Below, one piece after another: positions 60,176-64,000 of a stretch of 64,000 nucleotides of DNA (position 1 is its first letter; every line of letters begins with the position of its first letter). This DNA is from an uncultured Caldilineaceae bacterium (GTDB lineage: Bacteria > Chloroflexota > Anaerolineae > Caldilineales > Caldilineaceae), in assembly GCA_958295915.1 (NCBI GenBank), contig OY282381.1, positions 2,006,722 to 2,070,721 on the forward strand, written 5' to 3'. The position numbers were made by a program, and so were the translations under genes. Below the pieces are notes generated by a model. That model was not told the DNA's origin and did not search any database. It worked only from the letters and a program-made list of their open reading frames with translations.

Positions 60176-61234
60176 ATGAGTATACTGAAAGTTGGCCTCG
60201 TCGGTGTCGGCGGTATCTCCCGCCTGCACATGCCCGGTTGGGCCGCGTCGGAAGCGGCAGAGGTTGCCGCCGGCAGCGATATCAATGGCGAAGTGCTGGA
60301 ACAGTGGGGCGCGCTCCACAATATCTCCAAGCTGACGAGGAACGCCGACGAGCTGTTCTCAGACCCGAATATCGATATCATCGATCTGTGTGTGCCCAAT
60401 ATGTACCACGCGCCTCTCGCCATCGCCGCGCTGGAAGCAGGTAAACATGTCATTTGCGAGAAACCCCTGGCCCCGACACCCCAGGAGATCAAACGGATGA
60501 TTGCGGCTCGCGACAAAGCCGGAACACTGCTGATGACCGCGCAGCATTTCCGCTTTGCGGGCGTATCCAAGGCAATGAAGGCGGAGATCGACACAGGGGC
60601 GCTAGGTGATGTCTACCACGCCCGAGGCTGGATGTTACGGCGCAACGGCCTGATCCCTACCTCTACATTTATCGAGAAAAAACACAGTGGCGGCGGCCCC
60701 TGCATTGATATCGGGGTGCACATCCTCGACCTGACCCTGTGGCTGATGGGCAATCCCCGGCCGGTGGCGGTCTCTGGTGTAGCCGCTGCCCGGCTGGCCC
60801 ACCATCCAGGCGCGTTCGCCACTTGGCGAGAGGGGCCGATCCCCAGCAGCTTCGATGTGGAGGACTACGCCGTGGCCTTTGTGCGCTTTGAGACCGGCGC
60901 TACGCTCGTGCTGGAGGTGAGTTGGCTTCTGCATCACGACGTAAGAGGGGAGGATATACAGGCCTGGATTTACGGCGATGAGGGCGGCTGCCACTGGCCG
61001 TCGGCCCAGTTTCTGGACACGAACTACGCCACCCGCCAGTTCAACAACCGTACCCTCCAGCTCATCCAAGACAAAATGGAACCCCACGCGCTCGAATGTG
61101 TGGAGTTTGCCACAGCCGCCGCCGCCGGCGCGCCGTCACCGGTCCCCGCAGAACAGTCCCTACAGGTGCTGGCGATCCTCGATGGAATCTACCGCAGCCA
61201 GGCTGAAGGGCGCGAAGTAACGATTGAACTGTGA
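60176..61234 (+). CDS. Gfo/Idh/MocA family oxidoreductase
   Basis: A 352-residue oxidoreductase: Rossmann motif VGLVGVGGISRLHMPGW, EKP in HVICEKPLAPTPQEI, and the domain 2 motif GGGPCIDIGVHILDLTLWLMG with the usual Asp and His. ATG 60176 follows AAAGGA. A sugar or cyclitol substrate is likely. It is followed 120 bp later by a second family member, so they may catalyse successive steps. Confidence 0.9.
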   Translation: MSILKVGLVGVGGISRLHMPGWAASEAAEVAAGSDINGEVLEQWGALHNISKLTRNADELFSDPNIDIIDLCVPNMYHAPLAIAALEAGKHVICEKPLAPTPQEIKRMIAARDKAGTLLMTAQHFRFAGVSKAMKAEIDTGALGDVYHARGWMLRRNGLIPTSTFIEKKHSGGGPCIDIGVHILDLTLWLMGNPRPVAVSGVAAARLAHHPGAFATWREGPIPSSFDVEDYAVAFVRFETGATLVLEVSWLLHHDVRGEDIQAWIYGDEGGCHWPSAQFLDTNYATRQFNNRTLQLIQDKMEPHALECVEFATAAAAGAPSPVPAEQSLQVLAILDGIYRSQAEGREVTIEL

Positions 61235-61354
61235 AGGACGCCAACCCAGACTCGCTCAGGCTTCAATTTTCAACAGGGAATACGCATCCTCTCACAACCA
61301 AAAATTCAGGATTTCGTACTTCTGCATAGCTTGACTTTCCAAGGAGACACAATA

Positions 61355-62512
61355 TTGACTACATCGAAAGAGGCTGATAGAGACTCAGATGCGGATGCCG
61401 GAGTTCGCCAGTGTGTTTCTGAAGCCTTCGACAAGCGCTCAGACTCTGCCAACTATCGAGTCGGCATTATTGGCTGTGGACGCCCACGCAAGACAGAAGG
61501 GGCGACCGGCTTTGGCATGGCCCACCGGCATGCTATGGGGTACGCCGCGTCTCCCCACACAGAGATTGTGGCCCTTGCCGATATCAGTCTGGACAATGCT
61601 CGGGCCTTTCAGGAGCGGCACGGCGGCGACATGCTCTATGAAGACTATCGCCAGATGATAGCCGAAGAAGATTTGGACATTGTGTCCGTCTGTGTCTGGC
61701 CCCATCTGCACGCAGAGATGGTGCTGACCGCGGCGGAAGCAGGCCTGCAAGCCATTCACTGCGAGAAGCCTATTGCGCCCACATTCGGCGAAGCCCGGCG
61801 CATGGTGGCAACCTGTGAACGGAACCGCGTCCAATTGACCTTCAACCACCAACGCCGGTTTGCATCGCCCTTTCGCACGGCCCGCACCCTGTTAAAGGAG
61901 GGGGCAATCGGCGCGTTGCAGAGCATCGAAGGTCGTTGCCCGGACATGAATGACTGGGGCTCCCACTGGTTCGACATGATGCATTTTTACAACGATGAGA
62001 CGCCTGCTGAGTGGGTGCTGGGCCAGATCGACACCACACAGATCCGGGAGATCTTCGGCATGGCTCACGAAACCCAGGGCATCAGTCATATCCGGTTTCA
62101 GAACGGTGTAGACGGACTGCTGATCACCAGCATTGAGCCATCGGCTTCACCGGCCAACCGGTTGCTAGGCAGCGAGGGCGTTATTGAAGTGGGTGTCAGC
62201 CAGGAGACGCCTATACGCATGTGCACTGCGCAAACCGTCGGCTGGCAGAATGTCGACCCGAACGGTTCGATTCACGATTTGGATGCAGTGCAAAAGGGTA
62301 TTGTGGATCTGGTAGAGGCGCTGAGGGACAAAAGAGAGCCAGAACTATCCGGGCAGCGGGCTTTGCGGGCCGCCGAACTGACATTCGCCACCTATGAATC
62401 CAGTCGCCGCCGGGGTCGGGTGCGCCTGCCCCTGGAGATCGATGATTCGCCCCTGTTGGCGCTGTTGAACAGCGCTACGCACAGGGCGCCGACAACAAAA
62501 AGTTGCCAGTAG
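61355..62512 (+). CDS. Gfo/Idh/MocA family oxidoreductase, TTG start
   Basis: A 385-residue oxidoreductase: GIIGCGRPRKTEGATGFGMAHRHAMGY (Rossmann motif with an insertion), HCEKPIAPTFGEARRM and FNHQRRF; domain 2 shows DWGSHWFDMMHFY. TTG 61355 lies eight bases after AAGGAG and is the probable start; the first 35 residues are acidic and outside the family core. It is distinct from the preceding paralogue. Confidence 0.87.
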   Translation: MTTSKEADRDSDADAGVRQCVSEAFDKRSDSANYRVGIIGCGRPRKTEGATGFGMAHRHAMGYAASPHTEIVALADISLDNARAFQERHGGDMLYEDYRQMIAEEDLDIVSVCVWPHLHAEMVLTAAEAGLQAIHCEKPIAPTFGEARRMVATCERNRVQLTFNHQRRFASPFRTARTLLKEGAIGALQSIEGRCPDMNDWGSHWFDMMHFYNDETPAEWVLGQIDTTQIREIFGMAHETQGISHIRFQNGVDGLLITSIEPSASPANRLLGSEGVIEVGVSQETPIRMCTAQTVGWQNVDPNGSIHDLDAVQKGIVDLVEALRDKREPELSGQRALRAAELTFATYESSRRRGRVRLPLEIDDSPLLALLNSATHRAPTTKSCQ

Positions 62513-62813
62513 TCAGTTTCAAATGAAGGTGCATCCTTAAAATGGGAGCGCGTTTCTCGCGAAATGATCAACGAGCTCGGAAGAGTGGTGAATCTCCCCA
62601 TCATCCAGCAACTCCAATATTGGCAACGTGAGGGACAACATAGTGGGTATCGGCATTCTTACCCTCCAGGGCTTCGAAGTGATTCTCTTTCAGTACGCGG
62701 TATTTTCCTGGGATACAACCACCTTGGCATCAGAGACATCGAACTCCTTCTCTAACGGGCAACCACAAGGGTTGCCCCGACAAAGATCTGTCCCTATGGG
62801 CCCGACAGGATAG
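62513..62813. other. Intergenic region, nothing recognised
   Basis: Short open frames exist but match no family I know. The beginning carries repeat E-like fragments (AGTTGCCAGTAGTCAGTTTC) and the end a GGGCAACC-ACAA-GGGTTGCCC hairpin at about 62758, which could end transcription. Confidence 0.4.
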
Positions 62814-63842
62814 TCAGCCGAGAGCGGCAACGGGGGCAAAAATTTCTTCGCTTAAATCTAACTCCTCGGCAAAGTGACAACGTACCCAATGCCCGTCTCC
62901 CATATCGCGCAGGGCTGGTTCTTCCGCCGAACATCGTTCCTGCGCGAAGGGACAGCGAGTGGAAAAGTGACAACCACTGGGTGGATTGATCGGGCTAGGC
63001 ACCTCACCTTCGAGGACATAGCCCTCATCACGACGCGTCGGGTCGGGGATAAGCGCAGAAGCCAACAGAGCCTTCGTATATGGATGCCGGTACTGCTCAA
63101 ATACCTGACGTGTTGTGCCGAGTTCTACCAACTGCCCCAAATACATGACAGCAATGCGATGGCTGATGTGTTTCACGATGCTCAGGTCATGGGCGATAAA
63201 AATGTAAGTCAGATTCATCTGACTTTGCAGATCCAGCAAAAGGTTGATGATCTGAGAGCGGACAGACACATCCAAGGCGGAGACAGGCTCATCGGCAACC
63301 ACGAGCGGCGGCGACACGATAAGAGCGCGGGCAATGCTGACGCGCTGGCGTTCGCCGCCACTCAACTCATGCGGGAAACGGTCAGCAAAGTGCGCCCCCA
63401 GCCCCACCGTCGGCAATAGTTCGAGCACCCGTCTGGCAGCCTCCGCCCGACCGATTCTCTGGGCAATCAGCGGTTCAGCAACGACATCTGTCACGCGCCA
63501 GCGCGGGTCAAGAGAGGAAAACGGGTCTTGGAAAATAATCTGCATCTGACGACGCACGTCCAGCATCTCTTTACGCGAGGCCGACACGATATCGAGGGCT
63601 TGTTGTTCCCCGTGCAGTACGATGCGACCCTTATCGGGTTCTACTAAGCGCAGGAGACAGCGCGCCAGCGTCGTCTTGCCGCAACCACTCTCGCCCACAA
63701 GCCCCAGACATTCACCTTTGTGGACGGTAAACGTCACATCGTCTACCGCCTTGACATGGGCCACCGTCTTGCGGAACAAACCGCGCTGCACCGGGAAATA
63801 TTTGCTCAGGTGTTCGACCTGCAGGATAGGTGTGTCGCTCAT
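62814..63842 (-). CDS. Oligopeptide/dipeptide ABC transporter ATP-binding protein (OppF/DppF-like)
   Basis: A 342-residue ATPase: Walker A GESGCGKTT, Q-loop IIFQDPFSSLDPR, signature LSGGERQRVSIARAL, Walker B LVVADEPVSALD and H-loop IAHDLS. The C-terminal oligopeptide-type extension (PYTKALLASALIPDP ... PPSGCHFSTRCPFAQERC) with Cys residues is of the kind that binds an iron-sulfur cluster in some relatives. It is preceded by a second ATPase gene at the window edge, the usual pair of a peptide importer. Confidence 0.93.
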   Translation of the reverse strand: MSDTPILQVEHLSKYFPVQRGLFRKTVAHVKAVDDVTFTVHKGECLGLVGESGCGKTTLARCLLRLVEPDKGRIVLHGEQQALDIVSASRKEMLDVRRQMQIIFQDPFSSLDPRWRVTDVVAEPLIAQRIGRAEAARRVLELLPTVGLGAHFADRFPHELSGGERQRVSIARALIVSPPLVVADEPVSALDVSVRSQIINLLLDLQSQMNLTYIFIAHDLSIVKHISHRIAVMYLGQLVELGTTRQVFEQYRHPYTKALLASALIPDPTRRDEGYVLEGEVPSPINPPSGCHFSTRCPFAQERCSAEEPALRDMGDGHWVRCHFAEELDLSEEIFAPVAALG

Positions 63843-63911
63843 TATCGTTGTTCGTTGCTGGTTGCTGATCTTTCGTGGCTAGTGGGCGCCCACAAGGAGC
63901 GCCCCTGAAAA

Positions 63912-64000
63912 CTAACTACGAAAAACTGCAGTTTCTGTTCCCGTTTCTTCATCGACATAGAGCCAGCAAGTGGCCGTATGCCGTGGCCCAAACGTCACAA
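63912..64000 (-). CDS. C-terminal end of a second ABC ATPase (OppD/DppD-like), cut by window
   Basis: Only the last 29 codons are present: TFGPRHTATCWLYVDEETGTE then TAVFRS-stop. H-x-x-x-C-W near the end fits the C-terminus of OppD-type ATPases, and the OppF-type gene follows. The last residues come from a repeat E palindrome (AACTGCAGTTT). Confidence 0.6.
   Translation of the reverse strand, partial: VTFGPRHTATCWLYVDEETGTETAVFRS

Overview
The window looks like a GC-rich chromosomal segment of a heterotrophic, carbohydrate-degrading bacterium, most probably Chloroflexota (Caldilineae/Anaerolineae type). This rests on the many MalFG-type sugar ABC transporters with twin-arginine/lipobox binding proteins, the glycosidases, the many Gfo/Idh/MocA oxidoreductases, a TGS-less threonyl-tRNA synthetase and general protein flavour. 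It is an inference; there is no rRNA in the window.

Layout. 1-3.2 kb: leucyl aminopeptidase, a membrane protein and an AIM24 protein. 3.2-13 kb (minus strand): an alpha-galactoside operon of two permeases, binding protein, GH36, SDR, GH4 and a phytanoyl-CoA dioxygenase-like protein, with IS982 and IS1595 relics. 13-22.6 kb (plus): a divergent operon of binding protein, two permeases, Cys-type sulfatase, GH2 and a beta-propeller glycosidase, likely for a sulfated glycan. 22.7-30.5 kb (minus): tRNA-Lys, an HhH protein, a TrmH-type methyltransferase, thrS-infC-rpmI-rplT, an M20 peptidase and tRNA-Val. 30.5-39 kb: a membrane glycosyltransferase, then 2-hydroxyacid dehydrogenase, TPP enzyme, Gfo/Idh/MocA protein and sugar isomerase genes. 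39.5-45.8 kb: a MacB-like ABC exporter with adaptor and a two-component system. 46.2-54.7 kb: fabF, a sulfite-oxidase-like protein, then a RibA-RibD(C) fusion, an alcohol dehydrogenase, an atypical PTPS/QueD homologue, a GT4, a methyltransferase and an enolase-superfamily enzyme. 54.9-64 kb: orphan type III-like DNA methyltransferase, ruvB, an inverted-repeat-bounded tnpB derivative, a DksA-like protein, upp, two Gfo/Idh/MocA genes and oligopeptide ABC ATPases.

The most striking signal is a society of short dispersed palindromic elements. Family A (30 bp, ends GCGCCTCT/AGAGGCGC, at least 16 copies), family B (31-34 bp, GCGCC-N6-GGCGC, tandem arrays of 9 and 3), family C (about 75-90 bp), family D (47 bp, GAGGTATGAGCG...ACCGAATT), and minor families E, F and G fill nearly every intergenic spacer. 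Several copies lie in frame inside protein-coding genes: A in pepA, the sulfatase, GH2, thrS and the propeller glycosidase; B in a membrane protein and GH4; D in the RibA-RibD linker; F in a glycosyltransferase. Some nest: C or a D variant sits in the apical loop of A, and one such composite adds exactly 36 codons to the GH2 enzyme. This resembles the Rickettsia palindromic elements known to insert in frame in proteins, but with several families and nesting.
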